DNA of 64,000 nucleotides from Casuarina equisetifolia (lineage: Eukaryota > Streptophyta > Magnoliopsida > Fagales > Casuarinaceae). The stretch is from positions 10,127,172 through 10,191,171 of the forward strand of contig CM052354.1 in the NCBI GenBank assembly GCA_028551475.1. Reading direction: 5' to 3'. Shown one piece after another: positions 1 to 11,759 of the stretch (within the stretch, counting starts at the first letter, position 1; every line of letters starts with the position of its first letter). Position numbers and translations under genes: made by a program. The notes under the pieces are model-generated. The model saw nothing but the letters and a program-made list of their open reading frames with translations. It was not told the origin of the DNA and did not search any database.

Positions 1-699
1 GAACTCTATATTATTAAACTTTTTGTTAGCATAATATTTTTCCTTTTAAATGACATATTGAATGCTATGGTACTCTTTCATACGTGGATGAGTTACTTTA
101 CTGTATTTTTACTCAAGATGATTTCTTAAAAGAGACTTATTGGCCCCTATGAACTGGTCCGCATAAGCTTCGTTCTAGTAGGGTAAAAACTAAAGTAATT
201 TTTGTATGTAGCTGCTTTTTGTATACTATCTCTATCAGTACTATGTTATCGATTTGTTTTAACTTTATCAATGGGTGGTAATTGAAAAATCCTATTCTTG
301 AAAGAAAAATATTATTAACGATTCAACAAGTATTAGATGACACTTAAGAACATGTAAGAGATCAAGCAACAATAATATGGTTGATTTTGCCAACCACGGC
401 CAAACAAATCATCTATTCATGCTTGCTCAAAGAATATTCTCAACGTGAGGTTCACAACATATACAAACAAAAAGGACCGGAGCTAAAGACTTGGTTCTAA
501 ACTCATTAGAACATAAAACTTAAAACAACAAGTGACACTTCCGCTCAAAGCTATAGATTTGTACAAATAAATGACTTCAAGCTTAGACAATAAATACTAA
601 CATTGTTTGCTACCCAAAGCCCTAATGAATAAATTAGTTGATTGTTGCTTTGCATGTATGCACTAAGTTCGAATAATGCCTCTCTATAGTTTCTCTCTC
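1..699. other. Gene-free left edge
   Basis: AT-rich sequence with no reading frame, splice pattern or repeat that I can support. It may be the worn outer part of the Copia relic that follows, but nothing here is recognisable as an LTR. Confidence 0.5.
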
Positions 700-1025
700 A
701 CAAAGTGCTAACTTAGCCCCAAGTGACTGCTCAAAGGACGCCTTAAGGGAAGTGTGGAACCACCTATTAATAAGGCCATAGATCACTTCTAGTGTAGGAT
801 AACAAGATGGTTCTTAATATGCCCCTTTATGAAGATGGCCTGAAGGAGAAGGTATCCAAAAGGTCATGGAAGGGGGAAAGAACCTAACTTGCTCTAATAC
901 CATGTTAACTTAAGCCTAAGTGACTCCCTAGAAGATGCCTCATGGGAAGTGTGTAACCACCCATTAATAGGGCTAAAGAATGGAGCATCCACTTTTGATG
1001 TGGCATGATGGGACCATTCCTAACA
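700..1025 (+). repeat. Two-unit relative of the ~240 bp repeat family
   Basis: Two imperfect units of about 196 bp start near 706 and 902. Both contain a 'taacttaagcctaagtgact' type start, then a 'ccattaataaggccata' type segment and a 'tctagtgtagga' type segment. The same order of motifs occurs in the longer array at 8331-9745, so the two belong to one repeat family, here strongly diverged. No coding potential. Confidence 0.55.
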
Positions 1026-2920
1026 AAAAGTGACAATCTAGTTCAATGTACTTTGTCCTTTGATTAAAGATTAAGTTTGTAACTATATGATGCTACCTCA
1101 TTATCGCAATACAAGCAAATTGGATGTGGCATAATAAACTCTAGGATCTTTGAAAACACTAGTGAGCTTGACAATGTTGCAAATTGTGTATGCCACTACA
1201 CTATATTCTAATTTTGTTAATGATCTAGAGATAGTTGGCTATTTCTTTGTCAACTAAGAGATGAGAAAATCGTGTAACTTGACATAATATCCCATGACGT
1301 GAGTGGTGCAACATAGGGAAAGCTGCATAATTAGAATCATAATAAGTTATTAGTTCTAAAATGGATGAAGAAGATAAAAATATCCTAAGGCTAAGAGATT
1401 CCTTAATGTACTTGACTACCTTCATAGTTGCATCCATGTGAAAGCATCTAAGAGCATGATTAAATTAACTAAGATACTATATCACAAAACTAAGATCTAG
1501 TCTTGTATTTTTCAGGTAGGTTCAATCTCTTAAAAAATCTTCTAAATGAGGCTTTATCAACTAAAAAAGGGTCATATTTCTTTTCTAGTTCTCTTTCATC
1601 ATATTCAGGAATTGTGAGCTTTAAGTGCTCTTCCATGGGAGTAATTGTAGGCTTTAAGCTAGTAAGCCAACCTTAGAAACTACCTTCAATGTATACTTGT
1701 ATTTGCTAAGGTAAATGCCTCCTAGTGAGTGAGCTATTTTGATGCCTAATAAATACTTGTATTGACTTAGATCCTTCATACAAAAGTTCAAATTCAATTA
1801 CCTTTTGGTCTCTAAGATGGAGGTAGAATCACTCCCAATAATAGGTACATAATCAATATAAATCAACAAGATAATGAGAGAATCTCTATGTTGTTTCATA
1901 AACAAGGAATAGTCATGATGGGACACCTAAAACCCAATCACAAGAAATGCTTTAACAAAATTAGCATACCACTATATCAATACTTGTTTTAGTCCATATA
2001 ATAACTTTCATAAGCAATAAACTTAATACTCCATCTAATGTGCTCAACCCTATGGTAGCTTCATATATACTTCTTCCAAAAATCTCCTTTCAAAAATGTA
2101 TTTTTAACATCTAGTGGAGGGGGGTCTCAATGACTAATAGTAGTAATGCTCATCACATAACAAACTATCATCATCTTGATCATTAGGGAGAATGTCTTCT
2201 TATAGTTTATGCCATTTCTTTAAGTAACCCCTTGCCCATTAATTGGGCCTTGTACCTCTCAATTGTCCCATTTGCAAGGTACTTCCCATTGTATACCCAC
2301 TTGTCTCAATAAGCTTACAACCATATATGATTGGCCTCAAGGGCTGCCAACTTTCTATTCATGGCCTCTATCCAATGCATGTCTTTAAAAACATGATAAT
2401 ACGTTTCAAGTTCAAGAATAGTTTACATAGAGGTAATGAAATGATAATACCATGGAGCAAAGTGGTTAATGTATACATGGTTTGAAATGGGATAAAAAGT
2501 GGTACTAGATCTAAAAGTTAAAGAGTTAGATATGGAATCCAAAGTCCATATAAGATGTCATGTGGTACGTATGGATTGTCAAATTAAGGGTGTAGGTTTT
2601 GATGGTTGGTTGGTTGGTGTTGGAAATGGATACGAATGAGTAAGGTTGACTAGTATGGGTGCTGAGTCTAATGATGATTTAGGTAAAGGATCCATAAAAG
2701 GTGGATTATGAAAATCTATACAATCAAATGGTGATATAGAGGGTCCTAAAAAGGGTTCCAATGTAATTGTTGTTGAATTGTCCTATTGAATAGCCTCTGC
2801 ACTAGGTGTAGCTCAATTTATGGAGGATACCAATGGAGGAACAACTAAGAAATCATAAAATGTAACATCATGATTGATGAATAACTTTCCAAAATTAAGA
2901 TCATATACATGATAACCTTT
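1020..2920 (-). pseudogene. Decayed Ty1/Copia pol relic (RT to RNase H)
   Basis: Read on the minus strand, short pieces in different frames line up in order with plant Copia pol. Near 2400-2220 there is a piece like the RT start (MHWIEAMNRKLAALEAN, then KWVYNGKY, then GTIERYKAQL). Near 2110 is a DVKNTFLKGDF piece, the counterpart of the DVHNAFLHGD block. Near 1437-1225 is the RNase H approach (MDATMKVVKYIKESL, then YYDSNYAAFPM). Near 1090-1025 is NQRTKYIELDCHF, the counterpart of the HERTKHIEIDCHF end block. Many stops and frameshifts separate the pieces and no LTR is visible, so this is an old, dead copy. It may have been nested or truncated at both ends. Confidence 0.8.
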
Positions 2921-3403
2921 TCATAATGAAAGGTATTCTATGAAAACACAAGATCATTGAATGAATTTAAATTAACATTGAAACAACCAAAAAAGATATA
3001 TAACTTAATATATGCTCAACAATTGAGAATATTGACAATTACATTTATATATAATATGTTTGTTTCAATCGATAATCTATGTTAAATATTAATGTCTATT
3101 TCAATTCTAGAATTTAGTTGTGACCCATTTCCTTTTGGTTTGGATTGACCCACCGAGTCCATTGTTTAGTATTTAGGTCACCAAAAAAGTAAAACCAAAT
3201 GTTCGATTCACAATGCAACAAATACACGTGCTGTTGGATAGTTTAACAAATATTTAACCAAAATGCAAGAATTACATGCAAAGTAATATAGAGGAACTTA
3301 AAAAATAATCAATCAGCTTAGACGCAGGTGAATCCAAATGAATTGTCCACGAAAAGAGAAAGGAAGGTAACTACACATGAATCAATGAATAGACAATCCT
3401 TCT
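2921..3403. other. Intergenic, 3' side of the germin-like gene
   Basis: No gene seen. It should contain the 3' untranslated region of the minus-strand germin-like gene just to its right. I cannot place a poly(A) signal with confidence in such AT-rich DNA. Confidence 0.5.
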
Positions 3404-4265
3404 CTAGAACTTGGATTTTATGGAATCGACTACGTTCTTATCCATTTGGAAAGCCTTTGCAAGAATGTCACTAGCAATAGTTGGTGTAGACCCAAACACT
3501 GCATTCGCAATGGAGATGACGCCAGGGTTTTGACTGCTCAGAGCTACAATGGCAATAGTGTTACCATACCCTGCATTTCTCTGGCAATGCACGAGGCCGA
3601 CGGGGAATAGAAATACATCAACCTTTCGTGATGGTCTGTTTTCAGGGTTGGATGTGACAAAACCGACTTCTATACAACCCTCCAGGAATACTAAGATTTT
3701 GGTGGCTCGATGATGCATGTGAGGAGGGTTGATACCCCAAGGTTCGTAATCGATGCGGGGAATGGAGATGCCAAGAGTGTTGAGTCCTGCTACCTGCGTT
3801 GCGTTCAACAGTGTCACCTTGGATCCAAGGTGGTTCGACGTGTTGCCTGCCATGTGAAGTCCACTGAAGAAGTCATTGGGTTCAACCAGTTTAGGATCCT
3901 TGCAGGCTAGACCATTCACTAGGACTGCCACACGTTAAAAAGAGTCACGTAAAACAAATGAATCTAAAGGCAGCACCTAGGTTTCAGTGCATATGCTATA
4001 ATACTTGAGGACTTTTTAACCGTCGAAATCACTTTAAATGACCTTGTTTTTAAACTGACCTGCCAAGCTATAGAACCGTGTTTCAATTTAGCTATAAAAT
4101 CAACGGTTCAAATAGTAACATAAAAAGAAACATGCTTCAGTCTCACTTATTACCTGTACTTGTCCTATCTGCGACACAGAAATCTTGAAGTGGGCTGTGG
4201 TCGGATGCCGAGGTGACAGTAAAAGAGAGAGCTAAAGGTCCTATAAAGGAAACTGGAACAGCCAT
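3404..4265 (-). CDS. Germin-like protein (cupin), two exons
   Basis: Germin-like proteins are small secreted cupin glycoproteins of the plant apoplast, usually manganese-binding hexamers with superoxide dismutase or related activity. Exon 1 is 4265-4154 and exon 2 is 3924-3404, with a GT-AG intron at 4153-3925; together they give 210 residues, the normal family length. The start MAVPVSFIGPLALSFTVTSA looks like a signal peptide. The mature start has SDHSPLQDFCVAD and then ACKDP, the two cysteines that form the family's disulphide. Germin box 1 reads GINPPHMHHRATKILVFLEG: both metal-binding histidines are present, but the glutamate expected after RAT is lysine. Box 2 (FPVGLVHCQRN) keeps P, G, H and N, but the glycine of the usual KGD is valine. 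Metal binding may therefore be weakened. The frame is open throughout, with good splice sites. Confidence 0.92.
4000..4150. repeat. Dispersed repeat inside the germin-like intron
   Basis: About 150 bp of the intron (from the 'gactttttaaccgtcgaaat' segment to 'cacttatta' next to the splice donor) reappears at about 57458-57608 and, shortened, at 61727-61805. The similarity runs right up to the donor side of the intron. Either a repeat landed in the intron or an intron piece has been copied elsewhere. Confidence 0.7.
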
Positions 4266-4370
4266 TTCAAAGCTCAATGTTGGAGAAGCTTTAAATTGAT
4301 GAGAGTAGAAGTTTGAGAACAAGTTAGAGCACTTAAGATTAGAGTTGTAGGTGAAGAACTGTTACAACTT

Positions 4371-4384
4371 CCCTTATATGGGGA
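4371..4384 (-). promoter_or_regulatory. Candidate TATA box of the germin-like gene
   Basis: On the minus strand this reads CCCCATATAAGGG, about 110 bp upstream of the ATG at 4265. That is a reasonable distance for a plant TATA element plus a short 5' leader. Prediction only. Confidence 0.5.
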
Positions 4385-4465
4385 GAGGTTTTGACGTAGC
4401 AACACCGTGCACCAAATAAGTTTGCCGCCCTTGCACAGGACGGGTTTATCGGTTCTGTTGACCAC

Positions 4466-6309
4466 GTCTTTAAAACTACGAAGTTAAGTTGGATACAAAA
4501 GCGCATTTTTGTTGTTTGCCGGCGTTGTGCAAAGGTAGGAACTTAATGATGTGTAGAACACGGAATTTGTCTTGCTTTCTGACAAATACTTGAACAAGGA
4601 ATCGTCTACCCGCCCATTATGTATGGATTTTATTTTATTTTGCTCTGTTCTGAGAATTGTCATGACATCAAGCGACGTGACTAATTTGGTTTCTTCAAGT
4701 TGCCAAGTTCTGAGATGCTGCTAATCTTTTAAATTTGCTGGTTTTTCTTCTAAATTTGTTGGACGTGCCTTGTTCTTATGGACCAGAAGGTGGAAGTTAT
4801 TGCAATATGTGTAAACTGGGGTGCGTACACATCACCTAAATTCTACTTAGTATATGCACTAGAATGAAGTTTCTGTTTCGTTTGAGGTCTTGAACTTCTC
4901 TTTTGCATTCTGGTCTTTAGTCATTATAAAAGCTCTATGCAGTCATGAAAATGAAACGAACCATTAGGTTCAAGATGCTTCGTGTGTGATATACTACTTT
5001 TTCAATCCGTAGTTGCATAAAAACTGTCCTCTGTTTTGTCTTCAGTCAACCTGTTATGTTATGAACGTGGTATCAGAGCTTGATTCGGTCTTACACCGGG
5101 TCAAGTTGTTGTTAGAAACCTTTATGACGGCTTCAGAACGTATAAATCCTGTTTCACCGAATTTCAATATCTAGCCGAAAGATGAGAGACAAAGTTTCAC
5201 CGTATTGGAGTCAGTCATGGACTTCATGTGAGAAAGGCTTACTGTAACAAAAAAACTTGTCTTGCAAGGCAAGTACCTGGCATCCCACGTAGTCTTTTAC
5301 AGCAGTGGAACATCTTCAGTCATTAAAGACTACATCCCATGTAGTCTTTGAGTTACCATGGAGGAAGGGCATTAATCATCTTTGAAATCCACAAGCAGAA
5401 ATAAACCAGTAAAGCAAAGCTTAGATATGGTTCAAAATGAACCTGAAGCTGAAAACAGTAATATGCAAAATGGGTGGACAGTGAGTCTTTTTATTAACTC
5501 ATACAAAAATATTATGATCACATGCAGCAGTGTTTTTCCGTGCATGTGTCTGGGCTTTGCTGATCTGTTCATTACATTTTTTGCCCTCTTATCTGCAATG
5601 GTAACTGCCCAAAATCTCCCAATCCTTCTAACACAAAACACCATCTCTTCTTATCAAGCCTTTCCTTTCACCAAATACCTACCATCTCTTCACCCTTGAT
5701 CTTTCAGAGATGGCCTCTATCGCTTTCTCTCTCCATCTGGTTCTCTTCATTTACCAGGGCTGACAAGAAACAATTATGACAGCGGCTCCACTTCTCTGTA
5801 TGTTGTTGTTTTCTTTATTGTTTACTTAAGAATTTAGGTTCTTAGAAGCAATTATTGCAGGATAAGAAAATTTTCTGGGCAAACTGAACCGACCACGAGC
5901 GTAGAAGTAGAGCTAACCTTCACGTTGGCAGAAGTAAAATGTTGGACAAGCCATTTCAAATGGAGTTCTAGGTGCTTAATCAATTGCTAAATGTTTTGGA
6001 TAGGTGCATATTGAATAAGTATAAGATTGGAAAAGAGCAATATCTGCAGGCTGAACTAGAGTGTTACGTTCGTTAAAGGAGCTTTGGGTCTCTGCAGGGC
6101 CACAAACAGAGGAAAATAACAGGCTTCATTGAATTCAAGATCAACAAGTTATCAAATTCAAAGAAATTTCCATTTTAAAATTACTTCTCATACAAATACA
6201 TGAACGTATGCAACCGGATAAATATAGTTACATAAAAAATAAATAAAAATAAAAAATAAAAAAACCTCCGTCAGCATCTAAGTATACGGCAACAGGAACA
6301 TAGCAGTCA
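4466..6309. other. Gene-free stretch with a retroelement primer-site relic
   Basis: No supported gene. At 5068-5079 the sequence TGGTATCAGAGC is an exact match to the initiator-Met tRNA primer binding site used by most plant LTR retrotransposons, followed at 5124 by an ATG and a short frame (MTASERINPVSPN), as at the start of a gag leader. No flanking LTR can be defined, so only a leader relic is supported. The short frames at 5382-5699 look like chance. Confidence 0.5.
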
Positions 6310-6560
6310 GTGTGGAACACAGCAATTAGAGTTGCCTTCTATTCGCTAATACTCTTCTTCTTCAACTTCACTCCCCATCTTCCTCGCTACTATGCCCTCA
6401 TTTTCTCTCCCGTTCCAGACCCTCCCACCAATTTTCCTCATTCAAGCCCCCAAAGCCCTGTAACTTCTGAGCCTTCGTTCGCAACTCGCTCCTGGACCCT
6501 CCCAAATCTCGGGTCCTTTGCTTGGATTTCGAAACCCAGTAACGGGAGCAGCTGCATCTC
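6310..6560 (+). pseudogene. Unidentified gene fragment, copy 1 of 3
   Basis: From about 6340 to 6540 the plus strand matches the minus strand of 52340-52680 closely, for example around 'actatgccctcattttctc', 'ccctcccaccaattttcctc' and 'cattcaagcccccaaagccc'. The copy at 52.5 kb offers a frame that looks like a plastid transit peptide (MDLLSLSSSSSSFSLPCPHS). Here that frame is broken and another frame (6310-6714) is open by chance. This is a 5' gene fragment carried to several places; I do not recognise the parent gene. Confidence 0.6.
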
Positions 6561-8330
6561 ACTTTCGGACCCTCTTGTGGGCTTCCAGAAACCCAAGGCT
6601 TGGAGGGCCGTGGCTTCCATTTTCCTCCGGCAATTGGTTTTGGTTAACCTCCAGCGATTGGTTGTGGTTAAGTTGCTGATTACGAGACACGTGAATCCAC
6701 CTAAGGCCGCGTAGAAAGCAGATGGAGCTAAGGTGCCATTGGGGTTTCGCTCAAATTTAAAGGAAAGCTGATGCAAAATGTGGGAGCCATGTTGACAATC
6801 AAGAAAGCTAGCGGAAGAGGATTGTTAGCAAGAAAGAAGAGAAAAAAGGGACGTGATTTGCAAGAGATTGGTGAGACTTAATGGAATCTCAATAAGAATG
6901 ACAACAATTTGAATTTGAATTTGAATAGAATGAGCATAGAATATCTTTAAAAGTTGGCTTCCTCAATTTACAACTATAGCTCAAGCGATGGTTTTCTTAA
7001 ATTAGTTTAATTTAAATAATTTTCCTAGTTTTTAGAATTCAATTATGGATTGAAAAACCTTTTCTTTAGAAATACAGGAGAATATGGGTAGAAATAGAGA
7101 TAAGGTTTATAAACGAAGGCAAAGAACAAATTGTATTTGTTTTCTAACTTTGTAAGTTTACTTGTGATTCAAAAAAAATATTCTTCTAAAGTTCTCCTTT
7201 TGATTTTGGTAACGACCATAGATCATCCACATAAAGGCAAAAACTGATGAACTTGGGATGACTTGTTACGTGTTTTGTTTCACAAGCATGTAACAAAAGC
7301 TAGGGATTTCGTGAATGGGCACCTCTGCCACTGCGGGAAAGATTTATGCTACAGCCACATGCACGATTTGAAAGTAAATAGCGGTGCTCCTAACTGTAGT
7401 TTTCGTTCATGGAGGAGAGCTTCACATTGCTGATGTCACGATTATTTAGGTAAACATGACAACTTTTAAGTGATAATAAGAGGTTAGTAGTTGATCTTAA
7501 ATGACATACAAATATCTCAAACACCAACTATGAAACTAATTAAGATTTCTGTCCAATTGAATGTTATGGACCGTTTGGATTTCTCATGTTGTTCTACCTA
7601 TTGTAGTTGGAAGGGCAGTAAGTATTGTTTGTTACCTATAAATGTAATGCTCACATGCAGCTTTGTTTGGACTTTTTCCTGCAGTCTTTAAAGCATCCTT
7701 CGTTGAATGTTGAGAAGTGCACGCAGTTTACTGGATAATGTACTGTAAGAATCATAAAAAATTATATATAGGCAATGTATAACTTCTTATGGTTATATTC
7801 AATTACTATTAAAGAAAAAGTTAATACCGAATGGTAGACGAATACCTGTGCCATTCAATGCAGTTTACCATATTTAAAGGATTGTTCTACGCGAGCTTGT
7901 TTCCGTTCAAAACCCTACCATTAGAGTTCATGAATTCATACTAAATTGTATGACAAATTGGGGAAAGTTTATTTCCAACTAGCAACAAGTGACGAAAATC
8001 ATCTTCTGAAAATTATATTTTTATAAATTCTATAAGCCCTTGAACTTTGCCTATGTAACATATGGAGAACTATATTTCTAGTTTTGACAATTTAAATCTT
8101 GGACATTATTTAGGTAAAAAAAATATACCATTTAATCTTCCATACAAAACTGAAGAAGAAATTGAATGGCCTTTATTTCTATTGTGACAAGCTAGAGACT
8201 ATTGTAAGTCATTGTTCATACTTGATAGAGTTTGGTTTGAAAATGATGATGACTTAAATGCAGAGATGGAGGAAAAATCAAATGAAACAATGATGGAAAG
8301 TCAATCCTAAGAAATTGAATGTTAAGGATT
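6561..8330. other. Gene-free stretch
   Basis: AT-rich with only short chance frames on both strands. I see no gene, RNA gene, LTR or terminal inverted repeat. Confidence 0.5.
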
Positions 8331-9745
8331 GTAAAGGTGATCAATGTTAAAAGTAAGGCCTATCCTCAAAACACGAGTTTAAAGGTGGTATACCTTTGTA
8401 CAGGGAAAAACCCAGATAGTCAAGCAGGTCCAACCTAGATATTAATCTAAATGTTAAAACCGAGGCTTATCCTCAAGGTGCACATCTAAAGGTGGTACAC
8501 CCCTAGCAATTAATAAGGCTACAGAATCGACCGTCCATATCTAGTGTGGGACAAATCCCAACATATCCCTTTTGGAAGGCCATAGGCTAAGTGAGAAAAA
8601 CCTAAGGAAGAACCTAAGTAGCCAAAAAAAGCCCAACCTAGAGGTAACTTGGCTCTAATATCATGTTCAAACTAGCACCCATCTCCAAAACACACATATA
8701 AAGGTGGTGCGCCCTTAGCCATTAAAAAGGAAAAAAAACTGGCCATCCATATCTAATGTGGGACAAATCCCAACATACCCCATTTTGGAAGGCTATAGGC
8801 TAAGTGGAAAGAACCCAACTTGGAAGACAATATCTAGTCTTGTACAAGGAAGAACCAAGGTAACCAAGGTAACCAAGAAGGCCCAACTTGGATATAACTT
8901 GGCTTTGATACCATGTTAAAATCCATGACCCATCCTCAAAATGCATGTCTAAAGGTGGTACACCCCTAGCCTTCAATAAGGCCATAATATTAGCCATCCA
9001 TTTATAATGTGAGATAAATTTGAATATACCCATTTTGGAAGGTTATAAAATATATAAGAAGAACCTAACTTAGAAAGACAATATCCAAGCCTTGTATGGG
9101 AAGGAACTAAGGTAGCCAAGAAAGGCTAAACCTAGATGTAACCTAGCTTTGGTACCATGTTAAAACAAAGGTGTATTCTCAAAATGTACTTCTAAAGGTG
9201 GTACACCCTTGACCATTAATAAGGATGTAAAACCAACATCCATATCAAATATAGGACAAATCATAATATAATTCCTTTAGAAGGCCACAAGCTAAGTGAG
9301 AAGAACCCAACATGGGAAGACATCTAAGCCTTGTATGAGTAAGAAACTAGGTAGCCAAGAAGGCTTAACTTAAATGTAATTTGGCTTTGATGCTATATTA
9401 AAATGGGGCCCATCCTTAAGATGCATGTCTAAATGTAATACACCCCTGTCTATTAATAATGCCACAAAACATGTCATCCATATCTAGTGTAGGACAAATC
9501 CTAACATTCCTTTTTGGAAAGCTATAAGCTAAGTGGGAAGAACCCTACCTAGGAAAATAATCTCTAGGCCCTATACGGGAAAGAACCCAAGTAACCAAGA
9601 AGGCTTAACCTAGACATAACCTTTCTTCCTTACCATGTTAAAACCAAGGCCCATCCCTAAAATGTGTGTCTAAAGGTGGTACATCCCAAATAGTTGATAA
9701 GGCCATAAAATTGGCCATTTGTATTTTGTGTTGGACAAATCCCAA
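8331..9745 (+). repeat. Tandem array of a ~240 bp unit
   Basis: A unit with fixed landmarks recurs. It starts with 'ccatgttaaaaccaaggccc', then 'tctaaaggtggtacacccct', 'ccattaataaggccata', 'atatctagtgtgggacaaat', 'ttggaaggccataggctaag' and 'taacttggctttgataccat'. The 'aggtggtacac' landmark falls at about 8384, 8491, 8703, 8954, 9197, 9434 and 9675. The first step is short (107), the second 212 and the rest 237-251 bp. Divergence between units is high, so the array is old. The unit contains no frame kept between copies. Confidence 0.9.
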
Positions 9746-11095
9746 CAATCAATAAGATGAGGTGGAAGGACCAACTAGTGAAAAGTTTGGTAGATTCAAA
9801 GAATGCACATAATTTTATGCACCTTTGAATGGTAAAGTAAATTGGTTTATTGGTTAACAAGAAGGTGACATTTGATATAAAGGTGGCAAATGGAGAAAGA
9901 ATAAAAGGTGATGTAGAAAGGTTGAAGTTTTGCTACGATGGGTAAGTAATGTATATCAATGTCTTCTTATGATTAATTATAGAGACTAATTTAGTTTTAG
10001 GAATTCAATGATTAAAAAATCTTTGAGATTTTGCTAATCTCAAGATGTCATTTGAAGTAGATGGAAAGAATTTGTCTAATAGATAGATAGTGGAGAAATG
10101 GATGTAACAGAAGTTAACAAGGAGCAAGCAAAGAGTTCTATTTTGCATGTAGGTGCTAGTGGGAGAAGATGGTGACCATTAGTAATGAGCCAAAAATGCT
10201 ACCAAGAAAGGATGGTTTGGCAAGAAGGTAAAACAATATAAATACATTGCAAGAGTTTGAAAAGAGACTCTTTAAGCTAATGGAAGCTTTCCATGCTATG
10301 GAGGATTGAATCAAACCATAAGAAAGGCATAATAATAAAGATTGTGTCAAAAGTAAATTTAGAATTCAACAAAAACAATGAAAGATAGTAACAAAATAAA
10401 GGAAATGTTTCTAAAAGCCACCAAAGAAAACAAGAGAATTATAATTCAAACGCAATATAGGCTTATTAAGATTCTATGTTAGTGAGGAATTTTGTTGAGA
10501 TTTCATCCTACACTAGATCTGGAGTTTCATTCTTAGGACCTTATATGAGTTAGTGTTTCTCTTCCTTATAAGCACTTTTGGGGAAATACTATGAGACCCA
10601 TTTAATATGGTAACAAAGCAAGCTCTCCCCCTCCCCATTTCCTTTTTCTAGGCAATAGCCAAAGAGGCCTTCCACATTGGTTGACTATCACTTCTTGGCA
10701 TGGAGTGGGCATGGTAGGATTTTGTCCCACACCAAAAGTGGAGTTCCATTCTTGAAGTCTTATATAAGTTGGTGTCTCTCTTCTCTCATGAATGCTAATG
10801 GAGGAACACTATTAGGCCCACCTAATACGTTTTTTTGTATCAAACACACTTTAACATAATAAGTATCAACTACTAATATGAAAAAATGCCTTTTGAATTG
10901 AATAAATCCTTTAAAGTTGGAAGCACTAGCAAGTGTTCTTACCTTAGACATTATAAATTAAGGCATACTATCCTAAGGCATGCTTTCTTTTAAGAATAGC
11001 CCATAATTTGCATATGTGAGATTCCATTGTATTAAGGATCCAAAAGGTCTAACTTTTGAACAAATTATGATAATTTCATCTAACCTCAAGGGCCC
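9746..11095. other. Gene-free stretch between repeats
   Basis: No gene seen apart from the inverted relatives of the ~240 bp repeat listed separately. Several short frames exist but none has a recognisable motif. Confidence 0.5.
10495..10830 (-). repeat. Inverted relatives of the ~240 bp repeat (two units)
   Basis: Two units about 219 bp apart contain 'gatttcatcctacactagat' and 'gattttgtcccacaccaaaa', followed by 'ggagtttcattcttaggacc' and 'ggagttccattcttgaagtc'. The first motif is the reverse complement of the array landmark 'atctagtgtgggacaaatcc' at 8.4-9.7 kb. The family therefore occurs in both orientations. Confidence 0.6.
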
Positions 11096-11445
11096 ATCAC
11101 CAATCAAATACAAGTGCAAGTGAGACTTGTGAACGGAGGCCCTAAGTGTGGAGGGTTTTAAGGGCTTGAATGAGCAAAACTAATGAGAAAGTAAAAGCGT
11201 AGTAGCAAAAGAGATGAAGAAAAGGTTAAAATTGAGAACAAATCCATGGCTTTGTCTAAAGACGAGAGTGAAATGAAGACTGTGAGACAAAGGCAAGATG
11301 GGCTTTGAAATGTCTCAAGATATCAATCAATCTCCTTGGAGAATGTGCAAGATATGGTTATTCATGTCATTACATTTATATAGGACTATAAAAAAAGTCA
11401 AGATAAAACTTATTACTTGTTAGTAATCCTTCTACCATATTTTTT
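11096..11445 (-). pseudogene. Unidentified gene fragment, copy 2 of 3
   Basis: The minus strand matches copy 3 (52535-52860). Shared stretches include the ATG context (plus strand 'gagaacaaatccatggcttt' here, 'gagagcaaatccatggtgtt' there), the 'ttattcatgtcatta' promoter-side block with a nearby TATA-like 'atttatatagg', and the 'ggcttgaatgag' block. The frame starting MDLFSILTFSSS meets stops soon. Beyond about 11110 the match stops and unrelated sequence follows. This is a truncated and decayed 5' gene piece with its promoter side. Confidence 0.6.
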
Positions 11446-11759
11446 TTCTAAAAAATTATGCATTTATGATATGCCATTGTATTGTTTTACATTTAGTATT
11501 TTAGCATCATTTATTGGACTCCTATTATAATCTAAAATATTTGAATTTATTTTATTTTTTTAATTACTATTTTATTATCAATGTTGTCTAAAAATTAGTT
11601 ATAAAGATCCCTATAGTAATGTAAACATAATACTTTAAAAGAATGGTTTATAAAGACATAAGTTCATTCAGTTAATATTTTTTAGTCTCAAGTTAAATAT
11701 ACTTTTTTTATATATATATATATTTTTTTTGTGTTTGCCATAGTTAGTGGGGACAATAA

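Noticed and set aside
6438..6776. Minus-strand frame of 112 residues
   Set aside because: No motif, and it overlaps a gene-fragment repeat whose related copies do not keep this frame.
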